Shown one piece after another: positions 17,616 through 24,580 of a stretch of 64,000 nt of DNA (positions are counted from its first letter, which is position 1; each line of letters opens with the position of its first letter). The notes under the pieces are model-generated. The model ran no database searches. It had not been told where the DNA came from and saw only the letters and a list, made by a program, of their open reading frames with translations. A program made the translations under genes and the position numbers. The stretch lies in NCBI RefSeq assembly GCF_020531915.1, contig NZ_JAJAVG010000008.1:558001-622000 (forward strand), given 5' to 3'. Origin of the DNA: Methylovorus mays. GTDB taxonomy: Bacteria > Pseudomonadota > Gammaproteobacteria > Burkholderiales > Methylophilaceae.

Positions 17616-17822
17616 TTATTTGGCAGTGCATCCACAGGCCGTGACAGATTGCTTGGCCGCTTTTTCACAGCAGCTCATGGCCTGTTTTGCGCTGGTTTTT
17701 GCTTTGTTGGTATCGTTTTGTGCATGGCTGTCTGCGGCCTCGTGATGGTGTTTGGCACAGGCTTCGTGGTCCATGGCCGCCGCCTTGTGGGCGGCGCTGG
17801 CGGTGGTATTGGGATCAAGCAT
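17616..17822 (-). CDS. Small His/Cys-rich hypothetical protein
   Basis: A 68-residue hydrophilic, Ala/Lys-rich protein with six His (including a HHH run at residues 25-27) and five Cys (one CC and one CGC pair). A strong AAGGAG ribosome binding site 7 bases before the ATG supports translation. It has no signal peptide or membrane helix. The His/Cys arrangement suggests metal binding or a redox role, but it does not match a domain I can name. It lies 50 bases downstream of the BON-domain gene on the same strand and is probably co-transcribed with it, within the envelope-stress-like cluster. Confidence 0.7.
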   Translation of the reverse strand: MLDPNTTASAAHKAAAMDHEACAKHHHEAADSHAQNDTNKAKTSAKQAMSCCEKAAKQSVTACGCTAK

Positions 17823-17872
17823 ATGGAGCTCCTTGGGAGGGGTATTCAGGGTGGCAGGGCAAGGCGTGAGGG

Positions 17873-18523
17873 TTAGTTAAGCGACATGTTGTCGATCACA
17901 TTTTTAACGCCTGGGGCTCCCCAGGCAGAATGCCGCGCCAGGCTACGTTCGGACCAGCTGTGCACCTTGCCGCTCAGGATCACATCCTCATCCTTGATGG
18001 TGACCGTGATCTTCTGCGCATCATCAATCGCACGGCGTTTCAGGGCGTTCTCGATGTCCAGCTTGACCATCTGGCCGGAGACCTTGGGCTGGATCATGAT
18101 CTGGTTGCTGACTCCCGTCACGCCGATCAGGTTGGACACACAGCTTTCAATCGCGCGTTTCTGGTAATCCTGCTCCACATCGCCGGTCAGGGTGATCCAG
18201 CCGTTTTCCACCATGACCTTGATGCCGTCTTCGGGGATGTAGGTCATCCATTCAAAAATATGCTGGGCCGAGCGGGCAATATCCGTATCCGTGCGTTGCG
18301 CGCTGCCGGGCAGGTTAACCACCATATCCACGGCCAGACCTTTAACACCAGAGACACGTTGCGTGGCTTCTTCGGCATGCCATTTCTCGCCATAACTTTC
18401 TACATGACCAGCAAGGGTCACGATGCCATCACTCACTTGCACCCCAATATGCGCAGCATTGACGGCGGGCTCCCATTGCAGCTCGGCCAACACATCCTGT
18501 TGTAGTTGCGTATCTGATTTCAT
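17873..18523 (-). CDS. Triple BON-domain protein
   Basis: A 216-residue protein made of three BON (OsmY/nodulation) domains, roughly residues 3-72, 77-145 and 148-215. Each has the alpha-beta core with the conserved Gly in a VxxGxVxLxGxV-type hairpin (GIVTLAGHV, GWITLTGDV, EDVILSGKV) and a following helix ending in GVxxVxNxI. Unlike OsmY there is no signal peptide, so this one appears cytoplasmic. BON domains bind phospholipid surfaces and are typical of osmotic or general stress proteins. It is divergent from the EF-hand/BON/YqjD run and followed by the His/Cys-rich small protein. Confidence 0.9.
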   Translation of the reverse strand: MKSDTQLQQDVLAELQWEPAVNAAHIGVQVSDGIVTLAGHVESYGEKWHAEEATQRVSGVKGLAVDMVVNLPGSAQRTDTDIARSAQHIFEWMTYIPEDGIKVMVENGWITLTGDVEQDYQKRAIESCVSNLIGVTGVSNQIMIQPKVSGQMVKLDIENALKRRAIDDAQKITVTIKDEDVILSGKVHSWSERSLARHSAWGAPGVKNVIDNMSLN

Positions 18524-18628
18524 GGGGTACCCCTGCTGATGAAAGAAGTCCGCAGTGTGACCTTCGCTAACCGGGGTTTCTGTGCGCTGGCTCGCTTATC
18601 ACGCGCCCATGCAAAACGACTCAGGCTA

Positions 18629-18644
18629 TGTGCAGCTGCGCACA
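18629..18644. promoter_or_regulatory. CRP/FNR-type operator candidate
   Basis: TGTGC-N6-GCACA, the half-site spacing used by Crp-family regulators (consensus TGTGA-N6-TCACA). It lies in the divergent intergenic region between the triple-BON gene and the EF-hand gene, about 105 and 112 bases from the two starts. Two Crp/Fnr-family regulators are encoded 2.5-5.5 kb downstream. Confidence 0.4.
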
Positions 18645-18755
18645 GACCGAACCTTAATAAGCTCCTACGCTGGGGTCAGCAGTAAGAGCAAGAGCCTTCA
18701 TGCCAGCTCGGCATGTTGACCATTCTTGCCCTCTGCGTTCCCGAAAGGAATCTCC

Positions 18756-19079
18756 ATGACCAGACGCTCTCTTCTGCTATGTGCAGCCGCCTTGAGTACA
18801 ACGTGCCCAATCGCCGTTGCCGCCACCGAATCACCAGACAACATCTCGCTCATGAATAGCAACGGCGACAGCATGATCTCGCACGATGAATACATGGCGT
18901 ATTACGAACAGAAATTCAGCAGCATGAAGCAGACCAACGGCATGGTCAGCCTGTCCGACATGAAGGCCCAGTTGAGCAATATGACCAACCGCAGCTCCAT
19001 GAACAACAAGCCCTTGGGTACCACAACGGATAGCAAGACCGTGAACCCCAGAGACGCCACCAACGGCAAGAGTTACTGA
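18756..19079 (+). CDS. Secreted EF-hand-like small protein
   Basis: A 107-residue protein with a signal peptide (about residues 1-23, ending AVAATES). Residues near 31-42 form a single EF-hand-like calcium loop, NSNGDSMISHDE, with Asn in place of the first Asp. The rest is Met/Ser/Asn-rich and probably disordered. The ATG at 18756 follows AAAGGAA at good distance; a longer frame from 18726 lacks such a site and would bury the signal peptide. It opens the plus-strand run of envelope genes and may be periplasmic calcium-binding. The exact role is unknown. Confidence 0.8.
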   Translation: MTRRSLLLCAAALSTTCPIAVAATESPDNISLMNSNGDSMISHDEYMAYYEQKFSSMKQTNGMVSLSDMKAQLSNMTNRSSMNNKPLGTTTDSKTVNPRDATNGKSY

Positions 19080-19131
19080 GCATGCCTCGCATGTTTCAAC
19101 CCCACCTTACCCATCACACAAGGAATACCCC

Positions 19132-19449
19132 ATGAAAGCACTAAAACTGATCGTCGCCTTCAGCATGGCATTGGCACTGATCACCTCCGTCGGCTGCGCG
19201 TCCACCTCCAAAAAAGAGGGCACGGGCGAATACATGGATGACAGCGTCATCACCACCAAGGTGAAGGCGGCCATTTTCAATGAGCCCACCCTCAAATCAG
19301 CTGAGATCAATGTCGAAACCTTCAAGGGCGTGGTGCAGCTGAGCGGCTTTGTTAATTCACAGGAAGACATCAACAAGGCGATTGCCGTCGCCGGGCGCGT
19401 CGGTGGTGTCAAGTCGGTGAAAAATGATATGCGGCTCAAGGCCAAATAG
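19132..19449 (+). CDS. BON-domain lipoprotein
   Basis: A 105-residue protein with a lipoprotein signal peptide (lipobox SVGC, Cys 22) followed by one complete BON domain: helix DDSVITTKVKAAIF, strand EINVETFKGVVQLSGFV, helix NKAIAVAGRVGGVKSVKNDM. It resembles the periplasmic OsmY/BON lipoproteins that sit against the outer membrane and respond to osmotic or envelope stress. Ribosome binding site AAGGA. It is 52 bases after the EF-hand gene and 30 bases before the small membrane protein. Confidence 0.92.
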   Translation: MKALKLIVAFSMALALITSVGCASTSKKEGTGEYMDDSVITTKVKAAIFNEPTLKSAEINVETFKGVVQLSGFVNSQEDINKAIAVAGRVGGVKSVKNDMRLKAK

Positions 19450-19479
19450 TCTTTCATCGTCCCGTATAAAGGAATCATC

Positions 19480-19671
19480 ATGCTGGAAGCGTTTGCATTT
19501 GTTTTACTTGCCCTCTGGCTGCTTGCCATGGGGGCGTCGGTGACCATGGGCGGCCTGATCTATCTGCTGCCTGTGCTTGCACTTGGCATTCTGACGGAAC
19601 GCACCGTCCATTTCTGGAGCCCGTGGCTGATGCTGAGATGGCATGCCAACCGCATTGCCCATGCAGCCTAA
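19480..19671 (+). CDS. Small two-helix membrane protein, lmo0937-like
   Basis: A 63-residue protein with two hydrophobic helices (about residues 3-22 and 24-41) joined by a short Gly-containing turn, then a basic, aromatic tail. Size and layout match the lmo0937/DUF5670 group of tiny membrane proteins that commonly accompany BON, CsbD and YqjD genes in stress clusters. A good AAAGGAA ribosome binding site precedes the ATG. Function unknown. Confidence 0.75.
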   Translation: MLEAFAFVLLALWLLAMGASVTMGGLIYLLPVLALGILTERTVHFWSPWLMLRWHANRIAHAA

Positions 19672-19708
19672 ATCACCTACTTAATCACTCACCACCAAGG
19701 AGCACCAT

Positions 19709-20029
19709 ATGGATGACATCAAGACAACAACCGGCCGCGAACAATTGATTGCGGATTTTCAGGTCGCCGTGGCGGATGCCGAGGCCTTGCTCAAGGCTAC
19801 CGCCAACCAGGGCGGGGAGCAGCTTGCGCAAATTCGCGACAAGGTGGAAAAATCGCTGGGCGTGGTCAAGGCCAACATGGCCGAAGCACAGACCGCCATC
19901 ATCGCCAAAACCCGCGAAGCCGCCAAAGCCACCGATGAATATGTGCATGAAAACCCATGGGAAGCCATCGGCATAGGCGCAGCAGTGGGTGTCGCGATTG
20001 GATGGCTGATTGGGCGTCGGGCACCTTAG
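19709..20029 (+). CDS. DUF883 (YqjD/ElaB-like) membrane-anchored protein
   Basis: A 106-residue protein with the DUF883 organisation: an N-terminal amphipathic helical region (residues 8-75) rich in Ala, Glu and Gln, then the conserved YVHENPWEAIGIGAAVGVAIG segment and a C-terminal transmembrane helix ending in GRR. In Escherichia coli, YqjD and ElaB are inner-membrane proteins induced in stationary phase and linked to ribosomes or envelope stress. Strong AAGGAG ribosome binding site. The next gene starts 3 bases after its stop, giving the same order as E. coli yqjD-yqjE-yqjK. Confidence 0.93.
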   Translation: MDDIKTTTGREQLIADFQVAVADAEALLKATANQGGEQLAQIRDKVEKSLGVVKANMAEAQTAIIAKTREAAKATDEYVHENPWEAIGIGAAVGVAIGWLIGRRAP

Positions 20030-20032
20030 CCC

Positions 20033-20425
20033 ATGGCCAACGATGCAGCCACTGCCAGCCCTGGCGTATTGGGTTCGCTGACGGCCCTCAGCGGCGCCCT
20101 GCTCGCCATCCTCTATACCCGCCTGGCCCTGTTGCGGCTGGATATAGAAGAGGAGCGGCTGCACTTTTTTTCTTTGCTGGTCACCACGCTGGCGCTGCTA
20201 TTTTGTCTGGGTATCGGCGTGATACTGGCATGCATACTGCTGATCGCGGTGTTCTGGAATACTTACCCCTTCCGCGTGCTGGCCATCCTGAGTGCGGGGT
20301 TTATTACCATGGCCGTACTGCTTGGTCTGCTGGCACTGCATAAAATCAAGCACAAGCCTCAGCTGTTTTCCGCCAGCATGGATGAGCTGGGCAAAGACAT
20401 TCACGCCATGAAAACGCCACCGTGA
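20033..20425 (+). CDS. YqjE-like phage-holin-family (DUF1469) membrane protein
   Basis: A 130-residue protein with two strongly hydrophobic helices (about residues 48-76 and 80-102) and flanking amphipathic helices, matching the DUF1469/YqjE family annotated as holin superfamily VI. The gene starts 3 bases after the DUF883 stop with no ribosome binding site of its own, indicating coupling. Its own stop overlaps the next start (GTGA). Position between YqjD-like and YqjK-like genes supports the assignment; the biochemical role is unknown. Confidence 0.88.
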   Translation: MANDAATASPGVLGSLTALSGALLAILYTRLALLRLDIEEERLHFFSLLVTTLALLFCLGIGVILACILLIAVFWNTYPFRVLAILSAGFITMAVLLGLLALHKIKHKPQLFSASMDELGKDIHAMKTPP

Positions 20426-20784
20426 CTACCCGCATGCAAGCCCTGCTAAAGCGACGTGCCCAGCTGTTGCAGCAGTCTGCGCAACAACGCGAACTGATGG
20501 GGCAGCATGCACGGGTATGGCACACCAGGCTGGCAAGACTGGACCATGGCTTGCACATATTCAAGTTCATGCACCACCATGCCTTTTTACTGGGGGCAGG
20601 GCTATGGCTACTGCTGCGCTGGCAACGCAGCCCCTCCAGTCACTGGTATTACCGGATATTTCATCTATGGCGCTATTACCAGCAATGGCGGGCCTTGCGT
20701 TCATTGGCCTCTGCCACGGCAAGCACCGACATGGATAACCGTCCCGCTGAAATGCATACCCCATTTGTGATTAACCCACCCTAG
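20422..20784 (+). CDS. YqjK-like hypothetical protein
   Basis: A 120-residue basic protein beginning at GTG that overlaps the YqjE stop by 4 bases. The N-terminal part (residues 5-40) is a charged helix rich in Arg and Gln (LKRRAQLLQQSAQQRELM), and a single hydrophobic stretch (about residues 53-67, FLLGAGLWLLLRW) may span the membrane. This matches the layout of the YqjK family third in yqjDEK operons, but sequence resemblance is weak and position is the main argument. Residues 75-95 are rich in Trp, Tyr and Arg. Confidence 0.72.
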   Translation: MTTRMQALLKRRAQLLQQSAQQRELMGQHARVWHTRLARLDHGLHIFKFMHHHAFLLGAGLWLLLRWQRSPSSHWYYRIFHLWRYYQQWRALRSLASATASTDMDNRPAEMHTPFVINPP

Positions 20785-20792
20785 GAGTCATC

Positions 20793-21002
20793 ATGTCCAA
20801 AGCCGGTTCAGAGTTCAGTTGCGATGCAAATACGCAGGCACTCATGCATGCATTTAACCAGGCGGTCGCCGAGGCAGAGTCTGCGATTGCCTTGACGGCG
20901 CATGAAAAAGATCCGGCCGTGGCATCGCTACATGCCAGGCTGAAAAATTCATTACAGCTGGTCAAACACAGCATGACAAAATCTGGACTGCTGGCCTCTT
21001 AA
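20793..21002 (+). CDS. Short soluble DUF883-like protein
   Basis: A 69-residue protein preceded by a strong TAGGAG site. It resembles only the N-terminal helical part of the DUF883 protein at 19709 (compare VAEAESAIALTAHEK with VADAEALLKATANQ; both continue with a helix ending in LxxVKxxM), but it lacks the ENPW motif and the membrane helix. It may be a soluble paralogue that pairs with the membrane form. Last gene of the plus-strand run; converges with the Crp-family gene 29 bases on. Confidence 0.7.
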   Translation: MSKAGSEFSCDANTQALMHAFNQAVAEAESAIALTAHEKDPAVASLHARLKNSLQLVKHSMTKSGLLAS

Positions 21003-21031
21003 ACTATCCAGCGCGCTATCGCCCTCACCTG

Positions 21032-21739
21032 CTAGCACACCAGCAGGCGGGCATACACCGCTTTATCCGTCTCGTAACAACTGCATGCCGCCGCCTCCAG
21101 CCCGGCGGCATCATCAATTCGCACCTCCCCGCGGCGATAGCTGATCAAATGCTGGGAATGCAGAGCACCTGCAGCCTTGGTAACCCCAACGCGCCGCACG
21201 CCCAGCATCTTCGCCAGCAGTTCGTGCGTGATGTAAAAATCCTCCGAGTGCATGCGATCGCGCGTCATCAATAGCAATCGTGCCAGGCGCTTCTCCACCA
21301 CATGAAAGCGGTTGCACACGGCAATCTGCGCAAACTGCTGGCAGGAGACATGCACATAGCGTTTTAACAACTCGTGCAATTGCGGATGACGCTCCAGCTC
21401 ATCCAGAAACAGCAACGCTGAGCTGCGCAAGGCGAGACCATGGCCTTGCACCGTGGCGCCGAAAGGACTCTGCGCCACGCCCAGTATCAGGGAAGCACCG
21501 ACCATGCCCTCATTGCCAATCAGGGCGACCTCCATGCCCTCTCCCTCTTCCAGATTGAGGGTCAGGGCTACCATGCAGGTCAGCGGAAAATACACATACT
21601 CAATGGTGGAATCAGGCTGGTTGAGCACGTCGGTCAAGGTGAGCTCGACGGCGTCGCAAGTATTGATAAAGCTTAGTCGCTCAGGCGTCGGCAAGGCAGC
21701 AAGCAGACAGTTAAAAGGGGATGACGGGGCATGAAGCAT
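21032..21739 (-). CDS. Crp/Fnr-family transcriptional regulator 1
   Basis: About 235 residues: a cyclic-nucleotide-binding-like beta-barrel (residues 10-135) and a C-terminal winged helix whose recognition region reads ELLAKMLGVRRVGVTKAAGALH. The sensor part contains YVYFPLTCMVALTL and GNEGMVGASLILG, typical of a Crp branch that lacks the canonical cAMP-contacting Arg-Ser pair and Fnr-type iron-sulfur cysteines, so the signal is unknown. This branch is common next to BON/DUF883 stress genes. ATG at 21739 is chosen over a TTG at 21778, with AAGG 11 bases upstream. Closely related in layout to the regulator at 23411. Confidence 0.9.
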   Translation of the reverse strand: MLHAPSSPFNCLLAALPTPERLSFINTCDAVELTLTDVLNQPDSTIEYVYFPLTCMVALTLNLEEGEGMEVALIGNEGMVGASLILGVAQSPFGATVQGHGLALRSSALLFLDELERHPQLHELLKRYVHVSCQQFAQIAVCNRFHVVEKRLARLLLMTRDRMHSEDFYITHELLAKMLGVRRVGVTKAAGALHSQHLISYRRGEVRIDDAAGLEAAACSCYETDKAVYARLLVC

Positions 21740-21969
21740 CTGGTGAGGTACCTTGCAGAGAACCGTACGAATGGGCAACAGGCATCACCTGACACTTGCG
21801 GTAATCGTGAACTTGTACCGCGAATGCTTCGTAAGTTAGCGAATCAAGCGCGCAATATCTGTGCGTTAACACGCATACTTTACTAGGCCGTTTCATGAGG
21901 GCTTTGATGCAGACCATGACAATGCCCCTCACCAATCCAGTCTACACAAGGATGAGGGCAGGTAGTGGA

Positions 21970-23277
21970 TTAAAGGCGGCTGAAAAACTTGTAATTGTTG
22001 CGTCCCTGCTTTTTCGCCTCGTACATGGCGCTATCCGCATGATTGATCAGGGTTTCCGCATCAAGCCCATCATGTGGGTAAAGACTGATGCCGATGCTGG
22101 CGGTCAGGTGCAAGTGCTTGCCTCCAACCGCGTGTGGCTGCTCCAGCGCGCGCAGTATCTTGGTGGCAATCAGGGCGGCATCGTCACCTTGTTTGCTTTC
22201 GTCCACCAGCATCAGAAACTCATCGCCACCTTGCCGGCTCACGGTATCCGACTTGCGTACCAGCGCAATCAGGCGTTTGGCCACCGACTGCAAAATCGCA
22301 TCCCCGACGACATGGCCGAGGGTATCGTTGATCTGCTTGAAATTGTCCAGATCCATGAACAGCACGGCCAGCTGGCTGGTGCCACGCTCAGCCAGGGTGA
22401 TGGCCTGCGACAGCCGGTCATTCAGCAGCATGCGGTTGGGGAGATTGGTCAGGTAATCATGCTGCGCCAGATGCGCCATTTTGCTCGCCATGGCACGCGC
22501 CGCACTCACATCGTGAAAGACAATCACGGCGCCGGTCAGCTTGCCGCTACCATCGTGAATCGGCGAGATGGAATCTTCGATCGCCACCTCGCTGCCATCA
22601 CGACGTATCAATATCGTATCGGGGTTGAGCCCTTGCGGTATGTCTTCCGCCAGCACGCGGTGCACCGGGTTCTGGTCATGCTCGCGGGTAAGGCCATTAA
22701 TCAGCTGGAATACATTGACGATAGGCAAGCCTTGCGCCTCTTGCCGTGACCAGCCAGTGAGCTCTTCTGCTGCGAGGTTGAGATAATTCACCTCGCCCTG
22801 TATGTCGGTACAAATCACGGCATCACTGATCGAGTTAAGAGCAGTTTCCGCCCGCTTTTGCTCCTGCTGCATAAAACGCTCGAATACACTGCGCTGCAGC
22901 ACATTTTCCAGGGTCTGGATGATCTGGTCCGGCGTAAAGTGGGCATGGGTCAAATATCCTTGCGCGCCTCGCTCAGCCGCCGCTTTGATCAGGGCCGCCG
23001 CGGCAGCGGTATCTTCTGTCTGCAAGGTGACTATTGGCGTGCAGGGTGCCACGGCAAACAGGCTCTCAAACGTGGAAATGCCGGCGCTGTCAGGCAAGCC
23101 CAGATCGACGATGATGGCATCCACCTCTTTTGTCTTGAGGAAATGCAGCGCCCGTTTCAGACGACGCACCCAGGTCAGCTTGAAAGGATGCGACCGGACC
23201 CGCCCAAAGACTGTTTTTAATTGATATCCGTCCTTGGCCTTATCGGTAATCAACAGTATTTGTCTTGGCAGCACCAT
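21970..23277 (-). CDS. Diguanylate cyclase with receiver-like and PAS domains
   Basis: About 436 residues: a receiver-like domain (residues 6-120) with the phosphoacceptor candidate in VDLGLPD, a PAS domain (about 145-265; VICTDIQGEVNYLN ... ELTGW), and a GGDEF domain (about 270-432) with intact active site RQGGDEF and the DLDNFKQINDTLGH metal/nucleotide motif. It should make c-di-GMP from GTP. The usual receiver Lys is replaced (GYLTHAHF), so normal phosphorylation switching is doubtful. No membrane helix, hence cytoplasmic. ATG at 23277 follows CAGGAG; a longer frame to 23385 lacks homology in the extra part. Lies between the two Crp-family genes on the same strand. Confidence 0.92.
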   Translation of the reverse strand: MVLPRQILLITDKAKDGYQLKTVFGRVRSHPFKLTWVRRLKRALHFLKTKEVDAIIVDLGLPDSAGISTFESLFAVAPCTPIVTLQTEDTAAAAALIKAAAERGAQGYLTHAHFTPDQIIQTLENVLQRSVFERFMQQEQKRAETALNSISDAVICTDIQGEVNYLNLAAEELTGWSRQEAQGLPIVNVFQLINGLTREHDQNPVHRVLAEDIPQGLNPDTILIRRDGSEVAIEDSISPIHDGSGKLTGAVIVFHDVSAARAMASKMAHLAQHDYLTNLPNRMLLNDRLSQAITLAERGTSQLAVLFMDLDNFKQINDTLGHVVGDAILQSVAKRLIALVRKSDTVSRQGGDEFLMLVDESKQGDDAALIATKILRALEQPHAVGGKHLHLTASIGISLYPHDGLDAETLINHADSAMYEAKKQGRNNYKFFSRL

Positions 23278-23410
23278 GGCAGCTCCTGAAAAGGCGAATG
23301 GAAGCCGTAGCGCCACGATGGCGATAGCATCGGCTGCTGTCAGCTTATTCCACTCGCAGAGGCTGCACCGTGCCCTTGCGAACATTGGCGCTACGATGGT
23401 CAGATTGAGG

Positions 23411-24139
23411 TCAGTCGATCACCGAGTTGTGCAGCGAAGGCAGCAAGCGGTCAAATTCGGTCTTGACCACCTGATAGCACTCGCAGACCCGCATTTCCAG
23501 GCCGGGCCGGTCCAGCACCATGATGTGACCACGACTGTATTCGATCAGGCCATCGCGCTGCAGTTTGCCTGCCGCTTCGGTCACGCCCTCGCGCCTTACC
23601 CCCAGCATGTTGGCGATCAATTCCTGCGTCATGCTCAACTCGTTGCCCGGCAGCCGATCCAGACTGAGCAATAGCCAGCGGCAGAGCTGTTTTTCCACCG
23701 AGTGGTGCCGGTTGCAGACAGCGGTTTGCGCCATCTGGGTAATCAAGGCCTGGGTGTATCGCAGCAACAGCCGCATCACCGGTCCGGCACGATTGAATTC
23801 ATCCTTGAGCAGCCGCGCCTTGAGCCGGTAACCATAACCTTCACTCTGCACCACCGCCCGGCTCGGCGTGGTTTCGCCACCCATGAACAGCGCAATGCCC
23901 AATATGCCCTCATTACCCACGACCGCAATCTCGGCCGAGGCGCCATCGGCCATCACATAGAGCAGCGACACGATAGCGGTGGTAGGGAAATACACATGGT
24001 GCAGCTGCCCTCCGGATTCGTACAGGGCCAGACCGAGGGGCATTTTTACCAGTTCGAGATGCGACTGAAGACGCGCAAACTCGGCCGCTGGCAGGGCATC
24101 GAGCAAATGATTCTGGTGTGGGGTGTGCTGTATGGACAT
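23411..24139 (-). CDS. Crp/Fnr-family transcriptional regulator 2
   Basis: A 242-residue paralogue of the regulator at 21032, with the same beta-barrel signatures (HVYFPTTAIVSLLYV, GNEGILGIALFMGG) and a winged helix containing ELIANMLGVRREGVTEAAGKL. It belongs to the same cofactor-less branch, with neither the Fnr cysteine cluster nor a clear cAMP site. The ATG at 24139 has the ribosome binding site AAGGGGAAG; the frame extends to 24166 without support. A palindrome with Crp-type spacing lies about 90-105 bases upstream of the start, so autoregulation is plausible. Confidence 0.92.
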   Translation of the reverse strand: MSIQHTPHQNHLLDALPAAEFARLQSHLELVKMPLGLALYESGGQLHHVYFPTTAIVSLLYVMADGASAEIAVVGNEGILGIALFMGGETTPSRAVVQSEGYGYRLKARLLKDEFNRAGPVMRLLLRYTQALITQMAQTAVCNRHHSVEKQLCRWLLLSLDRLPGNELSMTQELIANMLGVRREGVTEAAGKLQRDGLIEYSRGHIMVLDRPGLEMRVCECYQVVKTEFDRLLPSLHNSVID

Positions 24140-24225
24140 AGGCTTCCCCTTTCTGAGATGCGGCACCTCGTTCGTTAACCAAGGCGATCTTTAGCCTCTA
24201 CTTTAGTACATGACAATAGCACTGA

Positions 24226-24245
24226 TATGTTCGATACCGAACATA
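24226..24245. promoter_or_regulatory. Perfect inverted repeat with Crp-type spacing
   Basis: TATGTTCG-N4-CGAACATA; the inner half-sites TGTTC-N6-GAACA have the same geometry as Crp operators (TGTGA-N6-TCACA). It lies between crp-like gene 2 (minus) and the 42-residue Lys-rich protein gene (plus) and could act on either. A second, separate inverted repeat, CCTGTCTGT/ACAGACAGG, is at 24281-24308. Confidence 0.45.
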
Positions 24246-24423
24246 AGCATGCGTCGGCAATACATTGCGGGAATAAACCACCTGTCTGTTTGGTGGCGCA
24301 CAGACAGGCATAAAAATACAGGCTAAAACTAACAGCTCGGAAAGCCGCCCAGGCTGATCGTTTCCTCCATGCTAACCCGGGCACTCCCCATATGGCTTTC
24401 CTTTCCCTTTAGGAGTACAGCGC

Positions 24424-24552
24424 ATGAGCAAGGAACAGAAAAGCAATAAAGCCGACAAGAAAAAACCCGTGATGAGTGCCAAGGAAAAGCGCGCCGCCAA
24501 AAAAACCAAAAAAGATGACATCAAGCCATTTTTAACGCCCGACAAACACTGA
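24424..24552 (+). CDS. Small Lys-rich protein (42 residues)
   Basis: ATG at 24424, stop TGA at 24550-24552. A strong AGGAG ribosome binding site lies 8 bases before the start. The product has about 15 Lys and ends KPFLTPDKH; the middle (SAKEKRAAKKTKK) is a charged helix or disordered. No match to a named family. Its low complexity makes homology weak evidence, but the start context and its place 28 bases before the huge glucan synthase gene suggest it is a real leader gene of that operon. It could be a nucleic-acid-binding or stress peptide. Confidence 0.6.
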   Translation: MSKEQKSNKADKKKPVMSAKEKRAAKKTKKDDIKPFLTPDKH

Positions 24553-24580
24553 TCTCATCTGTCATGAAGCACAGGCAACC

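Noticed and set aside
22000-23220. Several plus-strand frames of 120-280 codons opposite the PAS-GGDEF gene
   Set aside because: Shadow frames; the minus-strand gene has complete domains with intact motifs.
24281-24308. Inverted repeat CCTGTCTGT/ACAGACAGG as a terminator
   Set aside because: It has no T run and lies upstream of divergent genes, so termination makes little sense; kept only as a possible second operator.
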